A stretch of 64,000 bases of DNA from NCBI RefSeq assembly GCF_009789535.1, contig NZ_WSUT01000001.1:186001-250000 (forward strand), given 5' to 3'. Below the pieces are notes generated by a model, which saw only the letters and a list, made by a program, of their open reading frames with translations, did not search any database and was not told where the DNA came from. Shown here piece after piece: positions 53,993 to 63,810 of this stretch. Source of the DNA: Sphingomonas carotinifaciens. Lineage in GTDB: Bacteria > Pseudomonadota > Alphaproteobacteria > Sphingomonadales > Sphingomonadaceae. The translations under genes were made by a program, and so were the position numbers. Each line of letters begins with the position of its first letter. The stretch's first letter is position 1.

Positions 53993-54844
53993 CTATCCCT
54001 TCACGCTGCCGCCGAGCAGCCCGGTCATGTAGTGGCGTTGCAGCGCCAGGAAGATTGCCAGCACGGGCAGCGTCGTCACCACCGCAGCGGCCATCATCAG
54101 CTCCCCCTCTGCGGCATGTTCGCGCCCGATCGCGGCAATCGCGACGGGCAGCGTATATTTATGCTGGTCCGACAGGACGATCAGCGGCCATAGGAAGTCG
54201 TTCCAGCTTGCCAGGAACAGGAACATCGCCAGCGTGACCACGATCGGCGACAGGAGCGGCAGTACGATCGAGGCGAAGATGCGCGCCTCGCTCGCGCCGT
54301 CCAGCCGCGCGGCGTCGATCATCTCGTCGGGAATGCCGAGCGCTGCCTGCCGGACGAACAGGATGGCGAAGACGCCGGCGAGGCTGGGCAGGATCACCCC
54401 GGCATAGCTGTTGACCAGCCCGACCTCCTTCAGGATCAGGAACAGCGGCAACATCGCCACCTGCCCCGGCACGATCAGGCTGATCACCAGCAGGCGGAGC
54501 AACCGGGCGCGACCGGCAAAGCGCAACTTCGCAAAGGCATAGCCCGCCGGCACGGTCAGCAGCAGCGCCAGCAGCGTGGCGAGCGCGGCGATGGCCAGAC
54601 TGTTCCACAAGGCCGGCAGCACCCGGTAGTCGAACCAGGCGCCGTCGATCAGCCGGCGGACGAGCAGCTCGTGATAATTCTCCCACGACCAGCGGCTGGG
54701 CCAGAAGGGCGGGGGCGACCGGCTCGCCTCCCCACGCGGCATGAAGGACACGGTGACCATCCAGCCGAGCGGGAGCAGGGTGAGCGCGGCCAGCACCGCG
54801 ACCAGCGCATTGGCGACGAGGCCGCGCAGCATCCGGGGGCGCAT
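53993..54844 (-). CDS. Sugar ABC transporter permease (MalG/UgpE-like)
   Basis: 283 residues, six membrane helices. The binding-protein-dependent transport inner-membrane motif lies in DEMIDAARLDGASEARIFAS (EAA loop), which contacts the ATPase. The LASWNDFLWPLIVLSDQHKY segment is typical of MalG-type subunits. The start overlaps the upstream permease stop (TGATG). Confidence 0.9.
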   Translation of the reverse strand: MRPRMLRGLVANALVAVLAALTLLPLGWMVTVSFMPRGEASRSPPPFWPSRWSWENYHELLVRRLIDGAWFDYRVLPALWNSLAIAALATLLALLLTVPAGYAFAKLRFAGRARLLRLLVISLIVPGQVAMLPLFLILKEVGLVNSYAGVILPSLAGVFAILFVRQAALGIPDEMIDAARLDGASEARIFASIVLPLLSPIVVTLAMFLFLASWNDFLWPLIVLSDQHKYTLPVAIAAIGREHAAEGELMMAAAVVTTLPVLAIFLALQRHYMTGLLGGSVKG

Positions 54845-55725
54845 CACAGCCACTCGTAGCGCCGGCCGATGCGCGCCTGCACCGCGGTGAGGGCCAGTAT
54901 CAGCACGAACAGGATCAGCGCCACCGCGCTTGCCTGCCCCAGATTCCACCATTTGAAGCCTTCGTCGAACATGAAGTAGAGTACCGTGACCGTGCTTTGC
55001 GATGGCCCGCCTTGCGTCATCACATAGGGTTCGGCGAAAAGTTGCAGGAACCCCGCCACGCTCATCACCGCGGCGAGCAGCAGCGTCGGGCCGATCGCGG
55101 GCAGCGTGACGTGGCGGAAACGCGCCCAGCGGGAGGCGCCGTCGAGGCGTGCCGCCTCCATCAGTTCGTGGGGCACCGCGGACAAGGCGGCGGTGAACAC
55201 GATCATGTTGTAGCCGAAGATCTTCCACGTCACGAACAACAGGATCGCCGGGATCGACAGGCTTGGGTTCCCCAGCCAGTCGACCGGCGCGATCCCGATC
55301 AGGGCAAGACCCCGGTTGAGCAGGCCGAAGCGGGTGTTCAGCAGGAACTGCCACACCGTGGCGGTCGCGACCACGCTGGTCACATAGGGGGCGAACAGTG
55401 CGACGCGCCACAACGGCTTCCACCGCACCGTGGCATCGTTCAGCAGCAGCGCGGCAAGCAGCGAGGTGCCGATCGCCATCGGCACGCCGATCGCGGCGAA
55501 CAGCGCGGTATTGCCCAGCGCGCGCCAGAAAAGCGGCGTGGACAGAAGCGTCGAGAAGTTGCCCCATCCGATGAACCGCAGATTGGCCCAATCGGCAAGC
55601 GCATAGACGCTGTAGTCGGTGACGCTGAGCGCCAGGGCGAGCGCGGTCGGCACCACCAGTACCAGCAGGATGATCGCCAGCACCGGCGCGACGAACGCCC
55701 AGGCGGTGCGCGACTGGCGCGTCAT
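54844..55725 (-). CDS. Sugar ABC transporter permease (MalF/UgpA-like)
   Basis: 293 residues with ~6 helices. EAA-type loop HELMEAARLDGASRWARFRH, and FAEPYVMTQGGPSQSTVTVL typical of UgpA-like subunits. ATG 55725 overlaps the solute-binding protein stop (ATGA). It partners the MalG-like permease. Confidence 0.9.
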   Translation of the reverse strand: MTRQSRTAWAFVAPVLAIILLVLVVPTALALALSVTDYSVYALADWANLRFIGWGNFSTLLSTPLFWRALGNTALFAAIGVPMAIGTSLLAALLLNDATVRWKPLWRVALFAPYVTSVVATATVWQFLLNTRFGLLNRGLALIGIAPVDWLGNPSLSIPAILLFVTWKIFGYNMIVFTAALSAVPHELMEAARLDGASRWARFRHVTLPAIGPTLLLAAVMSVAGFLQLFAEPYVMTQGGPSQSTVTVLYFMFDEGFKWWNLGQASAVALILFVLILALTAVQARIGRRYEWL

Positions 55726-56999
55726 GCGATCCGCCCCGCCGCGACCAGTTGCCGGCGCTTGGCAAGGATCGCGTCGGCGCGCGCGTTCATCGTCGCGGTC
55801 GCCTCGCTCATGGTCAGCTGGCCGCGTATCAGTCGCTCGGCGACCAGTTGCACCTCGATGCGGATACGTTCCCATTCGACGATGTCGGGGGCAGGGGCGG
55901 GATGCTGCATCTGGTCGCGAAAGGGGGCGAGGACCGGCGCCTGCATCTGCGGCGCGGCCCAGGCCGCCATCCGCGCGGGCAGGCTGCCGATCAGGCGCTG
56001 GAACTCCAGCTCGGCGGGAATGCCGGTCATGTGACGGACCAGTGCCCAGGCATCGGCCGCGCGTGTCGTCTGGGCGGAGACCGCCAGGCTGGCGCTGATC
56101 CCGCTCGCCGCACCCGCCCCGTGGGGGCCGGGCATGCGCGCGACGCCCCAGCGATCCTCCGCCATTTCGCTGCGCCGACGCCGCAGGTCGAGCAGCATCG
56201 CGGGCGAGCGCGGATAAACGGCGAAGCGCCCTTGCGCGAACGCGGCAAAGGGGTCCTGCAACTCGGTGGAAAGCATGGTGGGGGCCAGCCGGTCGTCGTA
56301 CAGCGATTTGTAGAAGGACAAGGCCTCGACGAACGCGGGTGCGGCGAAATCGCCGCGGGTGTCATGGTCGCGCAAGGCCCTGGCACCGGTCTGCCCGGCA
56401 AAGGTGAACAGCGCGTCCCACCAGTTGAGCGGCATCAGGAACACCCACTCGTCCGGCCGGCGCCGTTTCAGCGCCATTCCCATCGCGCGCCATCCCGCCC
56501 AGTCGGGCGGCGGCGCGGCATAGCCCGCACCCGCCAGCAGATCGCGGGCAAAGAATTGCGCTTGCGGCGCGACCGACCATGGCACCGCATAGTCATCCCC
56601 CCGGTAGCGACCCGCCGCGCGCGTCGAGGGGAAGACGCCGGCCAACAGCGCCGGATCCCGCACGGCCGCAAGCGCGCCGACCATCGCGAACTCACCCACC
56701 CAGCCGGCGGGCAGCATCAGCACGTCGGGCATCGCCATGCCCGCCTGCGCGGTGAGCAGCTTTTCGTGCGCGGCGGTCCAGGGCAGCGACTGCACCTCTA
56801 CGGGGATGCCGGTCGCGCGGGTGAAGGCGGGCATCAGGTGCGGTGCATAATCGCCCTCATAGCTCATCGCCCAGAAGCGCAGCGCCCGCGGGTCCCGACC
56901 GGGCGCGCAGGCGGCCAGCGCGGTGGCACCGGCGAGCATCGTGCGCCGGGTGATGCCCGCGGCCTGCCCGGCCGGGTGCACGATGAAGGGGTTACCCAT
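55722..56999 (-). CDS. Extracellular solute-binding protein, family 1 (sugar), Tat lipoprotein
   Basis: 425 residues. Leader with a twin arginine and lipobox (ITRRTMLAGATALAAC), then a two-lobed binding protein: LRFWAMSYEGDYAPHLMPAF, MPDVLMLPAGWVGEFAMVGA, ELQDPFAAFAQGRFAVYPRS, WALVRHMTGIPAELEFQRLI. It delivers a sugar to the two permeases downstream. No ATP-binding subunit is encoded nearby. Divergent from the TonB receptor at 57121. Confidence 0.88.
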   Translation of the reverse strand: MGNPFIVHPAGQAAGITRRTMLAGATALAACAPGRDPRALRFWAMSYEGDYAPHLMPAFTRATGIPVEVQSLPWTAAHEKLLTAQAGMAMPDVLMLPAGWVGEFAMVGALAAVRDPALLAGVFPSTRAAGRYRGDDYAVPWSVAPQAQFFARDLLAGAGYAAPPPDWAGWRAMGMALKRRRPDEWVFLMPLNWWDALFTFAGQTGARALRDHDTRGDFAAPAFVEALSFYKSLYDDRLAPTMLSTELQDPFAAFAQGRFAVYPRSPAMLLDLRRRRSEMAEDRWGVARMPGPHGAGAASGISASLAVSAQTTRAADAWALVRHMTGIPAELEFQRLIGSLPARMAAWAAPQMQAPVLAPFRDQMQHPAPAPDIVEWERIRIEVQLVAERLIRGQLTMSEATATMNARADAILAKRRQLVAAGRIA

Positions 57000-57120
57000 G
57001 TTATTTTAGTGGCACGTCCAAAGCGCCGGGGCCAGCGTGCAACCAATTGGCCGGTCGCTATTTATCATGGAACAAAACAGAACAAATCGTTCAGGGCGCG
57101 TTTCAGGGGGACATATACCG

Positions 57121-60018
57121 ATGCCGATGCCGACATTCTCGCGCCACGCCCTTCTTGCGGGTGTGGCTGTTTTCGTGGCGGTGCCCGCCGCCGCGCAGCA
57201 GCAGGCCGATCCGGCTACGCCGGACAGCGCGGCCGAGGCGCCTGCCGCCGATATCGTCGTCACCGGATCGCGCATCCAGCGACCCGATTACGAGGCGCCC
57301 AACCCGATCGTGTCGTTCGATGCCGCGCGTATCCAACAATCGGGCAACACCAACGTCACCAGCTTCCTGCAACGCGTGCCCGCGCTCACCAATTCGCTGG
57401 ACAGCACGCGCACCGCGGGCAACGCGCAGGCGGACGGCGCGCTGGGTCAGGTCGGGCTCAACCTGCTCGACCTGCGCGGGCTGGGGCCGGAGCGGACGCT
57501 GGTGCTGGTCAACGGCCGCCGCCATGTCGCGGGCCAGCCCGACACCGCCGCGGTGGACATCAACGCGATCCCGACCGACCTGATCGAGCGGGTCGACGTG
57601 CTGACCGGTGCGGCCTCGGCCATCTACGGCGCGGACGGGGTGTCGGGGGTGGTCAACTTCATCCTGCGCCGCGATTTCGACGGGGTCGCCGCGCGCGGGC
57701 AGGTGGGGATTTCGGAACGCGGCGACGCGGGCAACCGGTTTGCGTCGGTGATCGTTGGGCGCAACTTCGCAGACAATCGGGCGAACCTGACCGCGGCCTA
57801 TGAATATTATGGCGAGGACCCGCTCGCCAATGACGATCGCGATTTCCTGAGGGGGGCGAACCGCGCGAACTTCGTCAACCTGAACGGCTATGATCCGGCC
57901 CGGCCGGGCAGCTACCAGTCGGGGCCGGTGCGCGACCTGCGCTACCCGGACAGTTCCACCTATGGCATCGTCGATATCGGCGGCGTCCGCTACCGCGGCG
58001 ACGGCGCGATCTATACGCCGGGCGTGCGGCTGGACAATGACGGCTATTCGACGGGTGGGGACGACACGCCGGTCGCGGGCTATATCGGCGACATCTTTCC
58101 CCGGACGGAGCGCCACGCCTTCAACCTGCTCGGCCGGTTCGATGCGTCGGACGCGTTCAAGCTGAGCGTGGAGGGCAAGTTCGTCCAGACCGAGGTGACG
58201 ACCTTTGCCGGCTATGGCGGCAACTATCCCGCCACCATCGCGCTCGACAACCCGTTCGTTCCGGCCACGATCCTCGCGGCCGCCAATGCCGCCGGGCTGG
58301 GCTCGATCGACATCAGCCGCAACAATTTCGACATTCCCCGCCGCGGCGAGCGGGACCGGCGCCGCACCTGGCGCGGGGTGGTGGATGCGGCCGGCGCGAT
58401 CAGCGAGCATGCCGCCTACGACATATCCTATACCTATGGCCGCACCGACCTGCGCGCGACGAAGCTGAACGACCGGCTGGCAACGCAGTTCACCCAGGCG
58501 CTGGACGCCGTTCGCGATCCCGCCACAGGGGCGATCGTCTGCCGCTCCGCCGCGGCGCGAGCAGCCGGCTGCGTGCCCGTCAACACCTTTGGCGCGAACA
58601 CGGTGAACCCGGCGTCGTTCGATTACTACCTGTTCGATCCCGTCAGCGATGCGCGGATCGAACAGCATGTGGTGAACGCGGCCCTAACCGGTGATTTCGG
58701 GCAGTTCTTCACCTTGCCCGGCGGGCCGGTGCAGTTTGCGGTGGGCGGCGAATACCGCCGTGAATCCAGCCGCTTCCGCCCTGCGCAGGAACTGGTCGAC
58801 AACATCTTCTACCAATATGACGAATATGTCATCCCGACGCCGTCCAGCGGCCGGTTCGACGTGTGGGAGGCGTTTGGCGAGCTGAACGTGCCGCTGTTGA
58901 AGGACATGCCCTTTGCCCATCTGTTGTCGGTGGGTGCGGCCGGGCGTTATTCGGACTATTCGACGGTGGGCAGCACGCGCGCCTATCAATTCAACGGCAT
59001 CTGGGCACCGGTCGAGGATATCAGCATCCGCGGATCCTATGGCCGGTCGGTACGCGCCCCCAACATCGCCGAGATCTTCCGCCCGCGCACCGGCGCCAGC
59101 GATTTCGTCAGCGATCCCTGTTATCTCGGTAATCGCGACCAGGGTACGCAGTTCCGCGATGCGAATTGCCGCGCGCTGGTCGCCGCGGCGGGAGGCGACC
59201 CGGCGACCTTCATCGCCGCCAACAATCCCAATGCCAACGTCAACATTCCGGGCGTCCGGCAGGGCAATGCGGACCTGCGCGCGGAGGTGGCCCGCACCTG
59301 GACGGCGGGCGTGGTGCTCCGCCCGCGCTTCGTGCCGCGCCTGCAGGTCGGGCTGGACTGGTACGATATCCGCCTGCGCGACGCGATCAACACGGCCAGC
59401 GCGACCACCGTCGCACAACTTTGCGTCGACCAGCCGACGACCGACAACCCGTTCTGCGAAACGATCAGCCGGGCGAGCGGCAGCGGCTATATCGACGGCT
59501 ATGTCGTGCAGCCCGAGAATGTCGCCGCCTTCCGCACCGCCGGGCTGGAGCTGAACGTCGCCTATCAGGTGCCGGCCGGTCGCTATGGTGCGTTCGACCT
59601 GCGGCTGGTCGGGGGCTATCTCCACCGGCTGGAACAGATCGCGACGCCGGGTGCGGCGATCGAGAACAATCGCGACCGGCCGTTCCGTCCGAAATACAAC
59701 CTCACCTTCTCGCCCACCTGGACAATCGACGCGCTGACGCTCAGCTATAATCTGCGCTGGCAGAACGGGGTGCGCCGCTTCGCGCGGGTCGTCACCGACG
59801 ATAATCCCTCCTTCGTCGATCCGCGCTATTTCCGCTTCAGGGAATTGTGGCAGCATGACGTGCAGGTGCAGGTCCGGGCCAATGAGGGACTGGCCTTTTA
59901 TGCGGGGATCAACAACCTCGCCGACCAAAAGCCGGATATCGGGTTCGAGACCAATGTGCCGATCTCGCCCGTCGGGCGGTTCCTGTATGCGGGCGCGCGG
60001 GTGAATTTCGGGCGCTGA
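57121..60018 (+). CDS. TonB-dependent receptor, large
   Basis: 965 residues from ATG 57121 (AGGGGGA ~11 bases upstream); an ATG at 57127 is also possible. Signal peptide (ALLAGVAVFVAVPAAAQQ), TonB-box-like DIVVTGSRI, plug (TNVTSFLQRVPALTNSLDST, LNLLDLRGLGPERTLVLVNG, RVDVLTGAASAIYGADGVSG) and a barrel with two or more disulphide-capable Cys pairs, ending VNFGR rather than the usual terminal Phe. Divergent from a sugar ABC importer, so a carbohydrate or glycoside is the likely cargo (inferred). Confidence 0.9.
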   Translation: MPMPTFSRHALLAGVAVFVAVPAAAQQQADPATPDSAAEAPAADIVVTGSRIQRPDYEAPNPIVSFDAARIQQSGNTNVTSFLQRVPALTNSLDSTRTAGNAQADGALGQVGLNLLDLRGLGPERTLVLVNGRRHVAGQPDTAAVDINAIPTDLIERVDVLTGAASAIYGADGVSGVVNFILRRDFDGVAARGQVGISERGDAGNRFASVIVGRNFADNRANLTAAYEYYGEDPLANDDRDFLRGANRANFVNLNGYDPARPGSYQSGPVRDLRYPDSSTYGIVDIGGVRYRGDGAIYTPGVRLDNDGYSTGGDDTPVAGYIGDIFPRTERHAFNLLGRFDASDAFKLSVEGKFVQTEVTTFAGYGGNYPATIALDNPFVPATILAAANAAGLGSIDISRNNFDIPRRGERDRRRTWRGVVDAAGAISEHAAYDISYTYGRTDLRATKLNDRLATQFTQALDAVRDPATGAIVCRSAAARAAGCVPVNTFGANTVNPASFDYYLFDPVSDARIEQHVVNAALTGDFGQFFTLPGGPVQFAVGGEYRRESSRFRPAQELVDNIFYQYDEYVIPTPSSGRFDVWEAFGELNVPLLKDMPFAHLLSVGAAGRYSDYSTVGSTRAYQFNGIWAPVEDISIRGSYGRSVRAPNIAEIFRPRTGASDFVSDPCYLGNRDQGTQFRDANCRALVAAAGGDPATFIAANNPNANVNIPGVRQGNADLRAEVARTWTAGVVLRPRFVPRLQVGLDWYDIRLRDAINTASATTVAQLCVDQPTTDNPFCETISRASGSGYIDGYVVQPENVAAFRTAGLELNVAYQVPAGRYGAFDLRLVGGYLHRLEQIATPGAAIENNRDRPFRPKYNLTFSPTWTIDALTLSYNLRWQNGVRRFARVVTDDNPSFVDPRYFRFRELWQHDVQVQVRANEGLAFYAGINNLADQKPDIGFETNVPISPVGRFLYAGARVNFGR

Positions 60019-60066
60019 GAGGGCGCGGGTCTTGATCGGTGATGCCGTGCCGCACATACATGGATC

Positions 60067-60810
60067 ATGCACAGCATCGCCGACCTGTTCGCAGTGGATC
60101 TGCCACTGCCCGCCTATGACGTCGTCATTCCCTGTTTCAACCGCGCCCATGTCGTCGCCGATGCGGTCGCCAGCGTATTGGCGCAGGATCATGCCCCGGC
60201 GCGCGTGATCGTGGTCGATGACGGATCGAGCGACACCAGCGCGGCGGTGATCCGGGCGCTGGAGGTGGCGCACGGGCCGCGCGTCGTCGCCGCCATCCTG
60301 CCGCGCAACGGGGGCGCCTCCAACGCCCGCAACGTCGGCGCCGCGGTGTGCCGGTCGCCCTGGATCGCCTTTCTCGACAGCGACGATGTGTGGCTGCCCG
60401 GTGCGGCCGAGGCGCTGATCGCCGGGGGTGCGGAGGCCGACGTGGTGTGCGGACATTTCTCGCGGGTCGAAGAGGACGGCGAACCCGGTCCCGCCGAATG
60501 CGGCTGGTGGGGCGACGACATCCGGGTGGCGCTGCGCCATGGCGGGGTGATCGGGCCGTCCTGGGCGATCGTGCGCCGGGCGACGGTGGAAGCGGTGGGC
60601 GGCTTCGATCCGTCCTTCCACAATTGCAACGACTGGGATTTCTATACCCGTGCCGCGGCCGCGGGGGCCCGCTTCGCCCGGATCGATGCGGTGGTGGCCC
60701 GGTATCGCACCGTCGCGGGCAGCCGTCTGGTCAACGACACCGCGATCGCCGCCGCCAATGCCCGCCGCGTCCTGGCCCACCCCTATCTCTCGACGCTGGA
60801 AGACGCCTGA
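60067..60810 (+). CDS. Family 2 glycosyltransferase
   Basis: 247 residues, GT-A fold: YDVVIPCFNRAHVVADAVAS (nucleotide-binding start), VIVVDDGSSDTSAAVI, NGGASNARNVG, the metal-binding DSDD in IAFLDSDDVWL, and NDWDFYTRAAAAG near the acceptor site. No membrane segment. It transfers a sugar from a nucleotide donor to an unknown acceptor. 48 bp after the TonB receptor; not evidently part of a polysaccharide cluster. Confidence 0.9.
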   Translation: MHSIADLFAVDLPLPAYDVVIPCFNRAHVVADAVASVLAQDHAPARVIVVDDGSSDTSAAVIRALEVAHGPRVVAAILPRNGGASNARNVGAAVCRSPWIAFLDSDDVWLPGAAEALIAGGAEADVVCGHFSRVEEDGEPGPAECGWWGDDIRVALRHGGVIGPSWAIVRRATVEAVGGFDPSFHNCNDWDFYTRAAAAGARFARIDAVVARYRTVAGSRLVNDTAIAAANARRVLAHPYLSTLEDA

Positions 60811-60814
60811 GGCG

Positions 60815-60832
60815 GGGGCGGGGTCACGCCCC
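60815..60832. terminator. Weak hairpin between convergent genes
   Basis: GGGGCG (60815-60820) and CGCCCC (60827-60832) separated by six bases and followed by TTCT, between the glycosyltransferase and the HWE kinase. Short stem, so low confidence. Confidence 0.3.
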
Positions 60833-63718
60833 TTCTGCGAAGGGCGCGACCGACACCGGGATGGCGATGGTGCAATGCACGCCGTCCCGGCCCAGCACAT
60901 AGGTCGTTCGCGCGCGTAGCTGATAGGGCAGGGCGCGTTCGATCAGTTCGCGGCCCTGACCCGTGCCGGTCGGGGCGGAGGCGGGATCGGGCATGGCGAC
61001 CCCGCTTTCGCGCCAGTCGATATGCAGCCACGGCTCGCCCGCATCGCCCTCCACGTCCAGCCACCAGCGGATCGCCAGATGGCCGCCCGCCTGATGCAGC
61101 GCGCCATATTTGGCGGCGTTGGTCGCCAGTTCGTGCAGCGCCATCGCCAGCATCTGCACCGTGCTGGATCGCAGGCGCACGCCGGCCGGCCCGTCCAGCG
61201 TCACCCGCTGCGTGCATCCCTCGCCCAGCACGCCCATCGCGCGCAGATCGGCGCGGATCAGCGCGTCGAACGTCACCCGGTCATGCTCGTCCAGCCGGGA
61301 GAGCAGGCCCTGCACCCGCGCCAGCGCACCCAGCCGGTCGCCGAAACGCTCGCGGAAATCGGCGAGGTTCGCCGCGCGGCGCATCGTCTTTTCCGCGGTT
61401 GAGCGGACCACCGCGATCAGGTTGCGGGTGCGGTGCTGCAACTCAGCGACCAGCACCTGCTGGCGCGCATGCATCGTGCGCAGATCGTCGATGTCGGTGG
61501 AGGTGCCGAGCCATTCGATGATCGTGCCCGCCTCGTCCCGCACCGGGGCGGCGCGCGTCTGGAACCAGCGATACTCGCCGTCGCGTTGCCGCCTGATGCG
61601 ATATTCCACCTCGAACCCGCCCTGCAGCAGCGCCTGGCTCCATGCCGCGCGTGCCGCGGCCCGGTCCTCCGGATGGACGGCGTCCAGCCAGCCCCAGTCG
61701 CGATAGGCATCCGGGCGCTGTCCGCTATATTCGGTCCATTGCGGGCTGGCCCAGGTCCATTCGCCCCCGTCCACCGCGCGCCACACCAGCTGGGGGATAC
61801 CCTCGACCAGCGTCTTCAGGCGCAACTCCGCCTCCCGCGCCTCGGTGAAGTCGTGGCCGACCCCGCCGATCAGCATCACCGCGCCGCTGTCGTCCAGGAT
61901 CGGGAAAACGGTATCGCGCAGCCAGCGGATCGCGCCGTCGCCCGGCCGGCAGATGCGATATTCGAACGTCACCGGCACGCCGCGCCGAACCCGCTCGATC
62001 GCATCGATGGCGCGGACCCGGTCCGCAGGGAGGATCAGGTCCAGCCAGCCGCGATAATTGTCCCCCGCCATCGCCGCCTCGCGCGGCAGGCCGTAGATCG
62101 TCTCGAACGCCGGCGTCAGGTAGCGCCATTGCAGCCCCTGCGCCTCGCGGATCCACAATATGTCGCGCGAGGCGTGGCCGAACTGGCGGAACTGTTCCTC
62201 GCTGGCGCGCCGCGCCTCTTCGGCGCGCTTGCGCTCCGTGATGTTGCTGAACAGCACCGCGACCCGGTTTTCCTGCCCCTTGAGCGCAAAGATGTTGAGG
62301 TCGAAGGTCAGGCCCAACGTCACCTCGGCCTCCTCGACACGCAGCGGCGTGCCGGTGTCCAGCACCTGTCCGTAAAGCTGCGTCCAGCGCGGATTGGGGT
62401 TGCCGAGCAGCTCGGTGGCGGTCCGGCCGACCGGATAGGGCATCGCGGTGTGGCTCATGAACGCCGGATTGACCTCGATGAAGCGGAAGTCCGCCCAGGC
62501 GCCCTCGGCGTCCTTCAGCACCTCGACCACGGCATAGGCCTCGTCCATCGACTCGAACAGCGTGCGGTAGCGCTCCTCGCTCTTGCGCCGGGCCGCATCG
62601 ATCCGGGCGCGCTCGATCGCCCAGTGGACGCGCTCGCCGACCTCGCGGATCATGCCCTCCTCGGCGGGTGTCCACGCGCGCGGATGGTCGTGCTGCACCG
62701 CCAGGATGCCGACGCGGCGGTCGTCGCGGAACAGCGTGAGGTCGACGAACGCCGCGACCTGTCGCGCGCGCAGCTGGTCGCGGGCGGCCGCGTTCAGCCG
62801 TGGGTCGGCCGCGACATCGCTGACGCTCACCAGCGCGCCCGGCCGATATTCGCCCATGAAGGCGTAGTCGAACGCCGCCATGCTGTGTTCGCCGACGATC
62901 GAGGGCACGCCGCTGGCATGGTCGCACGTCACCGTCAGGCGGTCGTCGCAGACATCGCCGTAAAAGACCCGCGCCACACCCAGCCGTTCGCCCAGCCGGG
63001 CCGCGGCCAGTTGCGCGATCTCGGCAGCGTCGGTCAGCGGGCGCAACGCGTCGGACAGGTTCAGCAGGAAGCTTTGCCGCTGTTCGCGCTCGCGCAGCGC
63101 CTGCGAGCGTTCCTCCACCGCGCGTTCCAGTTCCGCCCGGCCGAACGTGGCGGAGGCCAGCGCATGGTTCATCCGGTGTGCGGCGGAGGCGAACCGGCCC
63201 AGTCGCTTGAGGATGCGCACATCCTCGCCGTCGAACATGCGCGCCGGGTCGTGCGTGATGATCCACAGCGTGCCGATCGGCCGCTCGCCCGCATGAAAGG
63301 GAACGAGCAGCACCTCATGGATCAGCGGCTCCGCCCCCGCGGTGGGAAAGACGCGCTCGGGATGCTCGAACAACAGCATCGTGTCGCGCTCGATCACCAC
63401 CCCGCACGGGCTGGCATCGAAGGGCATGGTGCCGCCGCGAAACTGTTCCCACCTGCCGGCCAGCGCCACCCAGCGGAAGCGCCCGGCATCGCCATCCTCG
63501 ATCAGGCTGATGCCCGCCGAATCCGCCACGCCCAGATCGACCAGCGTTTCGCACAGCTTCTGCAACAGATTGCCGGGCCGCTCGGTCAGCTCCTCGACCA
63601 GGGTGGCAAGGGCTGCCGCCTCCATGGCGTGGTCCGGCGCACGCGTGCCCCGGTGCGCCAGATCATCCGTGATGATGACGTCATCGACGCACAGGGAGGG
63701 CGGTTCACGTGTCATCAC
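60824..63718 (-). CDS. Multi-sensor histidine kinase, HWE family
   Basis: 964 residues, soluble. Two GAF domains (~40-190 and ~220-375), three PAS domains (~390-505, ~515-630, ~635-750), then the HWE kinase core: phospho-acceptor His near 762 in ELQHRTRNLIAVVRS, ALHELATNAAKYGAL as N-box, and the HIDWRESG HWE-type motif. ATGs at 63718 and 63715. The second GAF is the paralogue of the one in the hybrid kinase at 47808 (FLLNLSDALRPL, GVARVFYGDV). No response regulator is adjacent. Confidence 0.9.
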   Translation of the reverse strand: MMTREPPSLCVDDVIITDDLAHRGTRAPDHAMEAAALATLVEELTERPGNLLQKLCETLVDLGVADSAGISLIEDGDAGRFRWVALAGRWEQFRGGTMPFDASPCGVVIERDTMLLFEHPERVFPTAGAEPLIHEVLLVPFHAGERPIGTLWIITHDPARMFDGEDVRILKRLGRFASAAHRMNHALASATFGRAELERAVEERSQALREREQRQSFLLNLSDALRPLTDAAEIAQLAAARLGERLGVARVFYGDVCDDRLTVTCDHASGVPSIVGEHSMAAFDYAFMGEYRPGALVSVSDVAADPRLNAAARDQLRARQVAAFVDLTLFRDDRRVGILAVQHDHPRAWTPAEEGMIREVGERVHWAIERARIDAARRKSEERYRTLFESMDEAYAVVEVLKDAEGAWADFRFIEVNPAFMSHTAMPYPVGRTATELLGNPNPRWTQLYGQVLDTGTPLRVEEAEVTLGLTFDLNIFALKGQENRVAVLFSNITERKRAEEARRASEEQFRQFGHASRDILWIREAQGLQWRYLTPAFETIYGLPREAAMAGDNYRGWLDLILPADRVRAIDAIERVRRGVPVTFEYRICRPGDGAIRWLRDTVFPILDDSGAVMLIGGVGHDFTEAREAELRLKTLVEGIPQLVWRAVDGGEWTWASPQWTEYSGQRPDAYRDWGWLDAVHPEDRAAARAAWSQALLQGGFEVEYRIRRQRDGEYRWFQTRAAPVRDEAGTIIEWLGTSTDIDDLRTMHARQQVLVAELQHRTRNLIAVVRSTAEKTMRRAANLADFRERFGDRLGALARVQGLLSRLDEHDRVTFDALIRADLRAMGVLGEGCTQRVTLDGPAGVRLRSSTVQMLAMALHELATNAAKYGALHQAGGHLAIRWWLDVEGDAGEPWLHIDWRESGVAMPDPASAPTGTGQGRELIERALPYQLRARTTYVLGRDGVHCTIAIPVSVAPFAEGA

Positions 63719-63810
63719 AACAGCTTAACGCAGGTCACCGTGCTTTGATGCGTTATTCGCAGGCTATGCTATCAGAGGTATCGTCATATCCGGAGGCAAG
63801 AGGGCAGGTT

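Noticed and set aside
57067..57092. GGAAC ... CGTT as an EcfG-type promoter before the TonB receptor
   Set aside because: Spacing is 14 bases, shorter than the 16-17 expected.
61433..63748. Plus-strand frame of 771 codons opposite the HWE kinase
   Set aside because: The minus strand carries GAF, PAS and HWE motifs; the plus frame has none.
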